Part shown: positions 1 to 6,510 of the stretch, in pieces
Layout: every line of letters begins with the position of its first letter
Numbering within the stretch: position 1 is the stretch's first letter
Assembly (NCBI GenBank): GCA_029565415.1
Contig: JAKQOH010000102.1
Location: forward strand, 1 to 23,145
From: Candidatus Rifleibacteriota bacterium
GTDB lineage: Bacteria > Riflebacteria > Ozemobacteria > Ozemobacterales > Ozemobacteraceae
Direction of reading: 5' to 3'
DNA: 23,145 nucleotides
Position numbers and translations under genes: made by a program
Notes under the pieces: model-generated
Seen by the model: only the letters and a program-made list of their open reading frames with translations
The model's database searches: none
What the model was told of the DNA's origin: nothing

Positions 1-417
1 CCAGCCTTTGCAGGCAAGGGTGATGTAGAGCGGGACCGGCCTTTCGCCCGTGCCGTAGGCCGAGACGGTTCGCGACGTGATGCCAAGGGCCCGGGCTGCG
101 TCGGCAAGGGAAAGGCCGTTCCTCGCCCGCCACATGATGAAATCGCGGGTCGCGGGATCTTTGGCGGCCTGCGCCTGGGCGTCCATCCAGAGAGTGTCGG
201 CGCCGATCTGAATGTCGAACGCCGGCCATTCGATCTCCCAACCCCATTCGTCCATCACGGCGTCGGCGAAAGCCTTGTGATTGCGCAGAGGAGCGAGCCC
301 TTTCGATTCCTCGAAAAGCGGAAGAAAGTCGACGACGTAGGTCGCCCCGTTCAGGAAGGTCAGGCGCATTTTGAAATTCGGCATCGCCTTGATGGCCGTC
401 AGTCTTGGCCGTTTCAT
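1..417 (-). CDS. DUF2442 protein with C-terminal helix-turn-helix (3' end outside window)
   Basis: The ATG at 417-415 overlaps the stop of the upstream DUF4160 gene in a TGATG arrangement, so the two are translationally coupled. The 139 visible codons begin MKRPRLTAIKAMPNFKMRLT. They contain the DUF2442 core (roughly residues 18-75), with the typical stretch where a beta-rich segment leads to the LFEES and LRN motifs and then a 'WPAFDIQIGADTLW' end. From about residue 92, 'FIMWRARNGLSLADAARALGITSRTVSAY' reads as an XRE-like helix-turn-helix. The gene runs off the window at base 1 with no stop. DUF4160 and DUF2442 genes commonly occur as adjacent pairs resembling toxin-antitoxin modules. With its HTH, this protein is the likely autorepressor acting on the palindrome at 651-671. 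Family assignment is from recognised motifs; the repressor role is inference. Confidence 0.8.
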   Translation of the reverse strand, partial: MKRPRLTAIKAMPNFKMRLTFLNGATYVVDFLPLFEESKGLAPLRNHKAFADAVMDEWGWEIEWPAFDIQIGADTLWMDAQAQAAKDPATRDFIMWRARNGLSLADAARALGITSRTVSAYGTGERPVPLYITLACKGW

Positions 418-641
418 CAGTGCCATTTTTTCCACTCCTCCATCAGTTCATCGCGGTGCGCCCTCACATACCCGACGACCTCGTCCAGGAGATCGCGGGG
501 GCAGTCGCCCGACGTCTCGAGAGTGATCAGATCGATGACCACATCGACACCGCCGCCGAAAAGATGCGCATGCGCCGGATTGTGGTCCCGCTCGCGGATC
601 TCGAGGCGGTATTTGTTCCGGAAGCGCTGCTTGGTAGTCAT
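417..641 (-). CDS. DUF4160 domain-containing small protein
   Basis: A 74-aa protein carrying the DUF4160 hallmark near its N-terminus: 'IRERDHNPAHAHLFGGG' (residues about 15-31), with closely spaced Asp, His and His residues. The C-terminus is Glu/Lys/Trp-rich and ends EEWKKWH. The length is usual for the family. The ATG at 641-639 lies only six bases after a near-perfect sigma-70 -10 box (653-648), and no Shine-Dalgarno is possible in that gap, so the mRNA is probably leaderless or nearly so. Its partner downstream is the overlapping DUF2442/HTH gene. The biochemical function of DUF4160 is unknown to me; a toxin-like role in a pair is suggested only by gene arrangement. Confidence 0.85.
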   Translation of the reverse strand: MTTKQRFRNKYRLEIRERDHNPAHAHLFGGGVDVVIDLITLETSGDCPRDLLDEVVGYVRAHRDELMEEWKKWH

Positions 642-676
642 AAAACTAATATATAGAAATGGTTTCTATATGTCAA
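642..676 (-). promoter_or_regulatory. Sigma-70 promoter of the DUF4160-DUF2442 pair, fused with a palindromic operator
   Basis: On the minus strand TTGACA (676-671) is followed by exactly 17 bases and TATATT (653-648), a consensus -35 and a five-of-six -10. The perfect inverted repeat atatagaaa-tgg-tttctatat (651-671) fills the spacer and half of the -10, so a protein bound there would block RNA polymerase. The predicted transcription start falls at or next to the ATG at 641. This gives the pair its own regulated promoter, separate from the long upstream gene run. Confidence 0.75.
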
Positions 677-694
677 GCATTCTCACGCGGTTGG

Positions 695-1129
695 TTAGGG
701 GTTATTTTCCCCATTCTTGTGCATTGTACGAATTGCCTCGATCCATGCGCTTTCGACCCAGTTGGTTTCATTCGTCGGGTCTTCGATGACGGGCTGAGCG
801 AGCCATCCGGCGCCGGTCAGATCTTCGATCATCCTCAGCCGTTCTTGATCGTTCCGGGAATGGACCAGGACGGGGCAAACAGGTTTCATCCGGCTCATGA
901 ACCTGACCACGGCGCAGCCGCAATCGAAGCTGTAGATGCCGCACGGTCGTACGATGCGTGACAGATCATGGTCCAGGGAGATGATCGTCGTTTCGGCAGA
1001 TTTGAAGGTCAGTTCCACGAGGAAATCGATGGGGTCCGGACAGATCGAGAATGGAATTCGCTCTTTCTTCAGAAGGGCTTTCATGATCGAAATCCGAAAT
1101 GGGTCGTCTTCGAGAACCAGAATTTTCAT
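695..1129 (-). CDS. cREC-type receiver-like protein (copy 1)
   Basis: A 144-aa protein that begins like a response-regulator receiver domain (MKILVLEDDPFR, acidic pair at residues 8-9) and continues with 'TIISLDHDLSR' (about residues 48-58), the Asp-His-Asp signature of the cREC family. 'VLVHSRNDQE' and a C-terminal 'W(V)ESAW' follow. Known family background: these receiver-like domains are named for a predicted role in processing cyclic-phosphate ends or nucleotides, rather than two-component signalling. No output domain or partner kinase is visible. The ribosome binding site AGAGGT sits six bases before the ATG. It is the second cREC gene in this run; the first is at 1735-2148, and the two share the layout but are clearly diverged. 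Confidence 0.72.
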   Translation of the reverse strand: MKILVLEDDPFRISIMKALLKKERIPFSICPDPIDFLVELTFKSAETTIISLDHDLSRIVRPCGIYSFDCGCAVVRFMSRMKPVCPVLVHSRNDQERLRMIEDLTGAGWLAQPVIEDPTNETNWVESAWIEAIRTMHKNGENNP

Positions 1130-1164
1130 GTGAGACCTCTTTCTTATCTATACCGACATAAATA

Positions 1165-1180
1165 GAAACAAACATGTTTC
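1165..1180. repeat. Inverted repeat upstream of cREC copy 1
   Basis: gaaaca-aaca-tgtttc lies in the about 100-base gap between the 157-aa gene (ends 1231) and cREC copy 1 (starts 1129). It could be an operator or a small hairpin. No convincing -35/-10 pair accompanies it. The left arm begins within 'atagaaac', which also occurs in the minus-strand reading of the 651-671 operator, but the spacing differs. Low confidence in function. Confidence 0.35.
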
Positions 1181-1230
1181 ACCCCGGGTGCCGTCGGCGA
1201 TTTCATACGAACGCAGGAGATGACGAGCGA

Positions 1231-1704
1231 TCAGACATATATCTGAATATCAGGGTGAAGACGGAGAAATCTGTAGAGAACTCTCAGATTTGGAATGCGT
1301 CGGATTCTGCCGTCCTTTCTTCGCCTGGCGAATCCCACCGGCAGCGAATCAAGGCCCAATTCTCGGAGAACAGCGAACATCAATACCGGATTCGCCATCT
1401 CCCGGCAGGGGAGGAGGAGAAGAAGTTCCTTCCGTCGAAGATGATAGAAAAGAACGCCGCGTTGAAGCCGAGCCGTCGAGGTGGTGACGATATCCAATCC
1501 CGCTTCCGGTGGGCTTCCGGCTTCGAAGGGAAGAAGATACTCCTTGAAGAATCGGCATTTATCCAGCGTTTTGGGGCGGCACCGGATCACACCCTCATCG
1601 ATCTCGATGAACGCCAGCTTCGGCTCGACACGACTTCGAAGACAGGTGATCCACAAATGGAGAATGGCTTCGCCTGCTGTCACTCTATCCAGATGTTCGA
1701 TCAT
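1231..1704 (-). CDS. Unrecognised 157-aa protein between two cREC genes
   Basis: I do not recognise this family. The ATG at 1704 has a good ribosome binding site (GAGGTGA, five bases upstream) and lies 30 bases after the stop of the upstream cREC gene, so it is very likely translated as part of the run. The protein is basic, with several Arg-rich stretches (RSRVEPK, ARRRKDGRIRR) and a Leu-rich segment (about residues 85-115, including a run of five leucines) that looks like a buried helix or strand rather than a transmembrane segment. Because it is sandwiched between two cREC genes, it may be a partner or nucleic-acid-binding adaptor for them. That is inference from position only. Confidence 0.6.
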   Translation of the reverse strand: MIEHLDRVTAGEAILHLWITCLRSRVEPKLAFIEIDEGVIRCRPKTLDKCRFFKEYLLPFEAGSPPEAGLDIVTTSTARLQRGVLFYHLRRKELLLLLPCREMANPVLMFAVLRELGLDSLPVGFARRRKDGRIRRIPNLRVLYRFLRLHPDIQIYV

Positions 1705-1734
1705 CTGCTCACCTCGATCGTCGATATCTCGAGA

Positions 1735-2148
1735 TCATGAAGGCATGAGCCCGGCGGAACGTACGGCTTCCTTCCAGAGAGTTTCGATCCAGTCGTCGGG
1801 AAAGGGTGCATCCGTTTTCACCCAGATGACGGGCCAGCCGCAACTGACGAGGCGGTGTTTCATCAAGGCCGCGGCCTGTTCGTTCGATGTGTGGATCATC
1901 ACCGGGCAGAAGGTCGGCATGACACAAAGAAGGTCGACGACATGACAGGCGCAGGCGATTCCGAGCGAGCCACAGGCGTTCTCGCGCGGCGTCAGATCAT
2001 GATCGAGGGAGATGAGGCGTATCGTATCGCGATGCGTATACAACCTGGCGATCGCCTCGAATGCATTACGGCAGACAAGCACGTTCAGCCCGAGTTTCTC
2101 GAAGCGCCTGATTCTTGACTCGTTGTCTTCGAGGAGAAGAACACTCAT
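1735..2148 (-). CDS. cREC-type receiver-like protein (copy 2)
   Basis: A 137-aa paralogue-like receiver domain. It has an N-terminal MSVLLLEDNESR acidic pocket, 'LISLDHDLTPRE' (about residues 44-55) carrying the LDHDL signature shared with copy 1, an internal His-Thr-Ser (VMIHTSNEQ) where copy 1 has VHSRNDQ, and a C-terminal 'W(I)ETLW'. Cysteines cluster at 'GSLGIACACHVVDLLCV', a position where copy 1 has 'FDCGCAVV'. The start is fixed by an AAGGAGG box six bases before the ATG. It lies 52 bases downstream of the 210-aa gene and 30 bases upstream of the 157-aa gene. The LDHDL motif places it in the cREC group; no DNA-binding output domain is present. Confidence 0.72.
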   Translation of the reverse strand: MSVLLLEDNESRIRRFEKLGLNVLVCRNAFEAIARLYTHRDTIRLISLDHDLTPRENACGSLGIACACHVVDLLCVMPTFCPVMIHTSNEQAAALMKHRLVSCGWPVIWVKTDAPFPDDWIETLWKEAVRSAGLMPS

Positions 2149-2200
2149 TCGAGACCTCCTTTTGATAATTACCTTGTCGAATCATTTGTCAGGGCGTTCT

Positions 2201-2833
2201 TCAATCTGAGTTAGCCAATTCTTCGACCCTTTTAACCGAGGCTTTATCAAGATCCATCGGAATTACAATCATGCTTATGTCCTTCCTGGTAATCGGCCGC
2301 AAAATCCTTACTTCGAAATAGCTTCCAACCATTCGAGGGAAAAACGGCTTTTTGAACATCGCATGAGCCATGTAATTCCAATAGTATCTTTGAAGATGGA
2401 CCAACATGTGAAATGCTGGGATGTCAAGGGAATGAAATCTCAAATACTTTTTCGGTGAGCAATTCTGGCCGAAAATCTTGAAAGCCAAATTCTTCACATC
2501 GCCATTGAAGACGATTGTTGATTCTCTTATCCTTTCTAATTCCAAAAATAAGGATATAGATCCATATTCCCAACAATGCTCACAAGAAAAGCATGGTGAT
2601 TTTATGAAAGCTGAAGTGAATTTCGATTCTGGAGGAAGGCTTGCCAAAGAAAACAACCGCATCATATATTCCTGGCATTGTTCTTCTTTCGGTGCCTTTA
2701 CATCATTCGACCAAAAGCACTCTCCAAAACGCTTATCGGTGAAATACTTGATTTCACTGGCTTGAATATGAGTAACAATATGAAAGGACGTCTTCGAATC
2801 GCTTGGATCTGAATACTGTATTGGAATCATCAT
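2201..2833 (-). CDS. Unrecognised 210-aa protein, A+T-rich, with cysteine cluster
   Basis: I do not recognise the family. The start is chosen at the first of two adjacent ATG codons (2833 or 2830) because the stop of the upstream 89-aa gene (2832-2830) overlaps it as ATGA; an in-frame ATG at 2893 would lie deep inside that gene. The protein contains 'CFSCEHCWEYG' (about residues 80-90), a possible metal-binding Cys cluster with a further Cys near residue 129, and is rich in Phe, Tyr and Lys. Its coding sequence is visibly richer in A+T than its neighbours on both sides, which points to a separate origin within an otherwise high-G+C gene run. Confidence 0.6.
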   Translation of the reverse strand: MMIPIQYSDPSDSKTSFHIVTHIQASEIKYFTDKRFGECFWSNDVKAPKEEQCQEYMMRLFSLASLPPESKFTSAFIKSPCFSCEHCWEYGSISLFLELERIRESTIVFNGDVKNLAFKIFGQNCSPKKYLRFHSLDIPAFHMLVHLQRYYWNYMAHAMFKKPFFPRMVGSYFEVRILRPITRKDISMIVIPMDLDKASVKRVEELANSD

Positions 2834-3099
2834 AATATTCCCCCGGGTTTGAGGCACCCCATGTGGGCCAGTGATAGCGTTGGTGCTTTGCATACGACGT
2901 CAGCCGGATCCAGGCCGAGAATATGCGCCAGCCGGTCGAGACGATCCTGCGCCGGTTCTCCGCCGCAGAGAAACGCATCGATCCGGCGAAGCCCCTTCGA
3001 AATGTTTCTGTATCCAAGAGACCGAACGAACCGATCCCTGCCGTCGCAGGCAAGGCATTGCCTGACGAGAATTCTGAGATCATCTATAAACCCAGGCAT
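2830..3099 (-). CDS. Unrecognised 89-aa small protein
   Basis: The start is the ATG at 3099, because GGAGA lies about seven bases upstream; the in-frame TTG at 3117 has no such site. The protein (MPGFIDDLRILVRQ onward) contains 'LGYRNISKGLRRIDAFLCGG' followed by 'LDRLAHILGLDPADV'. This looks like two short helical repeats, the second resembling the helix-turn-helix scanning segment of small DNA-binding or adaptor proteins. It overlaps the downstream 210-aa gene by ATGA and starts 14 bases after the 167-aa gene stops, so all three are probably co-translated. I can assign no function. Confidence 0.6.
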   Translation of the reverse strand: MPGFIDDLRILVRQCLACDGRDRFVRSLGYRNISKGLRRIDAFLCGGEPAQDRLDRLAHILGLDPADVVCKAPTLSLAHMGCLKPGGIL

Positions 3100-3113
3100 A
3101 TATACTTCTCCAT

Positions 3114-3617
3114 TCAAATGCGTGGAATTTCATTCGGTGTATTCCTGTCCTGCAATGGCAACGGACGAACGTCATACTGTGGGTCATTCACGACACGGAC
3201 GGCCTTTGCGGTTATCCCGAACTTCTCCATGATTGTACGAATGATGGCTTGTTCAGCTTTGATGAGCTTGGAGCAGGTAATGAAGAAAGTATTCTCTCGA
3301 GGGCGATACCAGACCCGACCTCGTTCGGGGTCGTTGTATCTGAGGTGAATGATCGAAGGAAACCTCGACGCCAAAGCGGCTTTCATGTCAGCCCAGGCAT
3401 GGTCATGGATGTCCTCGATCATGTGCCAGCCGTCCTCCTCAGGTGCTTGGGACCATGGCTGGGCCAGACGAAAGATGTTGTTTTCGATCAACCACCAGAG
3501 CCCGACCTCCGCCCCTCTCGCAGGCTCATCCAGTCGAAGAAGACCTGCTCGACGAGCATCGGCTTCTTCTCTCGGTGTCTTCTTCGCAATGGCATCGATC
3601 GTATGTTTGAATTCCAT
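3114..3617 (-). CDS. Unrecognised 167-aa protein
   Basis: The ATG at 3617 is preceded by AAGGATGA about six bases upstream. The protein is Trp- and charge-rich, with 'GLWWLIENNIFRLAQPWSQ' (about residues 39-57) and 'WHMIEDIHDHAWADMKAAL' (about 64-82), the latter holding three His and several Asp/Glu residues that could form a metal site. The C-terminal part is basic. I see no signal peptide or transmembrane segment and do not recognise the family. It lies 17 bases downstream of the metallophosphoesterase gene and 14 bases upstream of the 89-aa gene, which places it inside the operon. Confidence 0.6.
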   Translation of the reverse strand: MEFKHTIDAIAKKTPREEADARRAGLLRLDEPARGAEVGLWWLIENNIFRLAQPWSQAPEEDGWHMIEDIHDHAWADMKAALASRFPSIIHLRYNDPERGRVWYRPRENTFFITCSKLIKAEQAIIRTIMEKFGITAKAVRVVNDPQYDVRPLPLQDRNTPNEIPRI

Positions 3618-3634
3618 TCAGCTCATCCTTTTGT

Positions 3635-4186
3635 TCATGGCAATACGCTGGGCAGATCGAGCAGGCGATGGCCGTAGACGCCGATGACGCGGGTCGTGTC
3701 GACGAGCGTCTCGATGTTCTGGTGCTGGTGACCGTGAATCAGAAGCCGGGGCCGGGACTGCCGGATATACGTGTTGAGCCCTGAAAAACCTGTGTGAATG
3801 CCGTCAGGTCTGTCGTGAACCCCAAGAGGGGAGTTGTGGCAGACGAGAATGTCCACGGGCGGCAGTTTCGCAAGTTCGGCCTCGACTTCATCCTGTTCGT
3901 AGAGATGAAGCCCGCGTGGCTTGTACCGCCATGCCCCGCCGAACCCGGCGAATCTCAGCCCGCCGAACTCCCGCACGGCGAGATGCAGATCGACTACCGG
4001 CGGCATGAACGGGGTATCTGGGTCGTGGTTCCCTTTCACCGCCACGATGCAGTCGCACATGAACGCTCGTGCCGCTTCCAGGACCAGGCACTCCGCCGTA
4101 TCCCCGCACGAGATGACGATATCCGCCTTGCCGCTTCCGCCACGCCATTTGAGATCGTCGACGTCGGCGATGATGAGCGCTTTCAC
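3635..4186 (-). CDS. Calcineurin-like metallophosphoesterase
   Basis: A single-domain metallophosphoesterase of about 183 aa. Motifs in order: IADVDD (residues 8 and 10 in place of the usual D-x-H), GDTAE (Asp about 29), GNHD (about 52-55), VCHNSP (His about 117) and HGHQH (His about 153 and 155). Four of the five metal-ligand motifs are canonical; the first His is replaced by Asp. The GTG at 4186 is preferred because AAGGAGG sits five bases before it. The in-frame ATG at 4201, which overlaps the AAA+ stop as ATGA, is the alternative. Enzymes of this fold hydrolyse phosphomonoesters, phosphodiesters or cyclic nucleotides in the cytoplasm. The substrate cannot be read here, but the cREC neighbours make a nucleotide or RNA phosphate end plausible. 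Confidence 0.85.
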   Translation of the reverse strand: MKALIIADVDDLKWRGGSGKADIVISCGDTAECLVLEAARAFMCDCIVAVKGNHDPDTPFMPPVVDLHLAVREFGGLRFAGFGGAWRYKPRGLHLYEQDEVEAELAKLPPVDILVCHNSPLGVHDRPDGIHTGFSGLNTYIRQSRPRLLIHGHQHQNIETLVDTTRVIGVYGHRLLDLPSVLP

Positions 4187-4197
4187 GTCTCCCTCCT

Positions 4198-6510
4198 TCA
4201 TCCGTTGTTGTTGAAGCCGATCGCCTGCTTTCGGCGCGGGAAGCGGGCTTTGCACATGTCGGCGAGGCCGCCGAGAAGCTCGTCGTGCGTCGCGGTCATG
4301 CCGGGCACCAGCGTGAGGCGCTTGCGCACGTTCGCGAAATCGCTCGGAACGAGCCCCGTCAGCCGCCTGAGTTGCGCCGCCACCCCGGCCGGAACGTCGC
4401 CGCCCGCAAACCCGGCGAGAAGATCGCGATAGAACGTCTCCGCACCTGCCGGCGTCAGCGGCCCGAACTCGAGCTGGAAGTGGAAGCGCCGCATCGAGGC
4501 TGAATCCAGCGTCGAGACATGGTTCGTCGCCGCCACGAACACCCCGTCGAACGACTCGAGCGCCGAGAGCAGTTCGTTCACCTGCGTCACCTCCCAGCTT
4601 CGCACGGCCTTTTCCCGGCTCGAAAGCAGGCTGTCGATCTCGTCGAGGAACAGCACCGCCGACTCGCGGCCGGCCTGCCGGAACACCTCGCGGATCGTCT
4701 TCTCCGTCATCCCGACGTAGGGGCTCAGGATCTCGGAGCCGGTCTTCGCATGCAGAGGTCGGCCCAGCAGCTCGGCGAGCCTGCGCGCGAAATGCGTCTT
4801 TCCCGTGCCGGGCGGCCCCTGGAGCAGGATGTTCAGGCCCCGCTTTTCCGGTGCTTCACGCCACCTGGCTACGACCTCGAGAATGCATTTCAGGTTCGCC
4901 GCCGGCTCGATGTTCAGCATCTCGATCGCGACCTGCTCCTCCGATGCGGCCCGGACGGTTTCGGCCTTCCCTTCCTCTTCGGTGAACAGAAGCTGTGATT
5001 CGATGAGGCGGTTGATATAGGCGACGAATTCGGAACGGGTCATCGCTTTCTTCGGAACGCGCGCCGCATTCCTGAGGGCGGAGTCGATGCCGCCTGCGCT
5101 GACAGGCCATTCCCGGGCGAACCGTTCGAGGTCTTCGGGCCGCAGAAGGCCGGCCATCCCGTGTTTGTTAGCCGCCGTTTCCCAGATCGACACGCGGTCT
5201 TTCGGCGTCGGGCGCTCGTACCTGATCGCGTAATCGAACCGGCGCCTCGTCGACGGATCGATTCCGTCGATATCGTTGGCGATCCAGAACTGTGGGCAGA
5301 CGGCCGTGTCGAGCCCGTCATTGATCATCGCCTTTCCGAGGGAAGACCTCGAAGGGCCGAAGAGGCTTCTTGAGCCGCCTCCGCCGAGAAGGGAATCCGA
5401 TTCGTCGATCAGCACGGCGGTATCGGGGTAATCGCCGAACGCATACCTGCATGCGACGAGAGCTCTCATGCGAAAGTAATCGTTACTCTGGCCGATATCG
5501 CCATCGCCGTCATGCCTTTTCTGCATCGAGGCGATCTCGAACAGATTGAGGCCGAGCTCCTTCGCGAGCGAATGCACGGTCTCGGTCTTTCCGGTGCCAG
5601 GCGGGCCGGCGAGCAGAATGTTGATGCCCTGTTTCGGTTTCCGATTCGAAAGAAGCGTCCGGATCGTCTCGACATCTTTCTTTACGATCATGAGCTTTTC
5701 GAGCGGAAGAGATGGGCCTTTGAACCGATCGAAATACGAACTCGTCAGAGGCTCTCTGCGCCCGCCGACGAGAAACTCGACAACCTCGCCCCTGATGTCG
5801 CCGTCCCTGTCGAGCAGGCCGAGTTTCTGAAGCGCTCCTTCAGGGGATGCATATTTGAGCATATCCAGACGATTCGCATCGAGAAACTCGAAAAGTTTCA
5901 ACTGCATACGCCTGCCATGGCGGCATCGAGGCAACGAGTCGACGAGACATTCCATGATTTTCGACAATTGGTAGAGGGCGCCGAGAGCCACGATATGAGC
6001 TTCGATAGGGCTCAGTCGGAATGTCGACTTCACCTCCTCGAGTTTCTTCATGAATGGTGAGGCATGGGAGGCTATGTTGCGTTCGAGCCGCTCAACCTCT
6101 ATCTGAAAACCCTCATGCAGAACCTGATGCGAATCTGGGTAATACCTCAGGAATGTGACGATATCGTCGAAGTCCGGAGGGCTGCTGAAGAGATTATCGA
6201 AGCGTTTGTCTTTTCTGAGGGCCGTTTCACGTGGCGCCATGACCCGATACAGGTTCTTGAAGAACGGTTTTCGCGCCGAAACCGGAAGAAGATCGAATAG
6301 GGCCCTCGCCGGCTCGCGATCAAGGGGCGTTGCCGGCTCGCGATCCAGGGACTTGCCGAAACGCATCAGATACGTGACGCCTGCCCGCAGAACGATGAGT
6401 TGGGCGCCTTTGTCACAGAGATGAAGGGGGTTTCTTGCGTCGAAATACAGGGCCCCTGAATGTTGGATTCGGTGTTTCAACCGGTTATTCAGATTCGTCC
6501 ATCTGCTCAT
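4198..6510 (-). CDS. Tandem-AAA+ ATPase (copy 2 of a paralogous pair)
   Basis: A 770-aa protein with about 280 N-terminal residues of unknown fold followed by two AAA+ modules. Module 1 has GPPGTGKT (about 303-310), Walker B AVLIDES (about 366-372) and an arginine-finger-like STRRRFD (about 420-426). Module 2 has GPPGTGKT (about 566-573), AVLFLDEID (about 619-627) and SMRRF (about 673-677). A linker 'MLNIEPAANL' matches 'HLNIEPRADL' of the upstream paralogue. The architecture is Cdc48/spastin-like, suggesting a ring that remodels proteins or nucleoprotein complexes. The start at 6510 has AAAGGAG upstream and overlaps the upstream stop as ATGA; the in-frame ATG at 6543 lies inside the neighbour. 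Both modules look competent for ATP binding. Confidence 0.88.
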   Translation of the reverse strand: MSRWTNLNNRLKHRIQHSGALYFDARNPLHLCDKGAQLIVLRAGVTYLMRFGKSLDREPATPLDREPARALFDLLPVSARKPFFKNLYRVMAPRETALRKDKRFDNLFSSPPDFDDIVTFLRYYPDSHQVLHEGFQIEVERLERNIASHASPFMKKLEEVKSTFRLSPIEAHIVALGALYQLSKIMECLVDSLPRCRHGRRMQLKLFEFLDANRLDMLKYASPEGALQKLGLLDRDGDIRGEVVEFLVGGRREPLTSSYFDRFKGPSLPLEKLMIVKKDVETIRTLLSNRKPKQGINILLAGPPGTGKTETVHSLAKELGLNLFEIASMQKRHDGDGDIGQSNDYFRMRALVACRYAFGDYPDTAVLIDESDSLLGGGGSRSLFGPSRSSLGKAMINDGLDTAVCPQFWIANDIDGIDPSTRRRFDYAIRYERPTPKDRVSIWETAANKHGMAGLLRPEDLERFAREWPVSAGGIDSALRNAARVPKKAMTRSEFVAYINRLIESQLLFTEEEGKAETVRAASEEQVAIEMLNIEPAANLKCILEVVARWREAPEKRGLNILLQGPPGTGKTHFARRLAELLGRPLHAKTGSEILSPYVGMTEKTIREVFRQAGRESAVLFLDEIDSLLSSREKAVRSWEVTQVNELLSALESFDGVFVAATNHVSTLDSASMRRFHFQLEFGPLTPAGAETFYRDLLAGFAGGDVPAGVAAQLRRLTGLVPSDFANVRKRLTLVPGMTATHDELLGGLADMCKARFPRRKQAIGFNNNG
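6308..6355. repeat. 24-base tandem duplication inside the AAA+ gene
   Basis: Two adjacent 24-base units (6308-6331 and 6332-6355), each starting gccggctcgcgatc, encode LDREPATP and LDREPARA near residue 60 of the protein. The frame is kept. The second unit has diverged at a few positions, so the duplication is not brand new. Confidence 0.8.

Noticed and set aside
277..789. 170-codon plus frame opposite DUF4160/DUF2442
   Set aside because: Runs across the promoter-operator and two well-supported minus genes; composition is that of an antisense frame.
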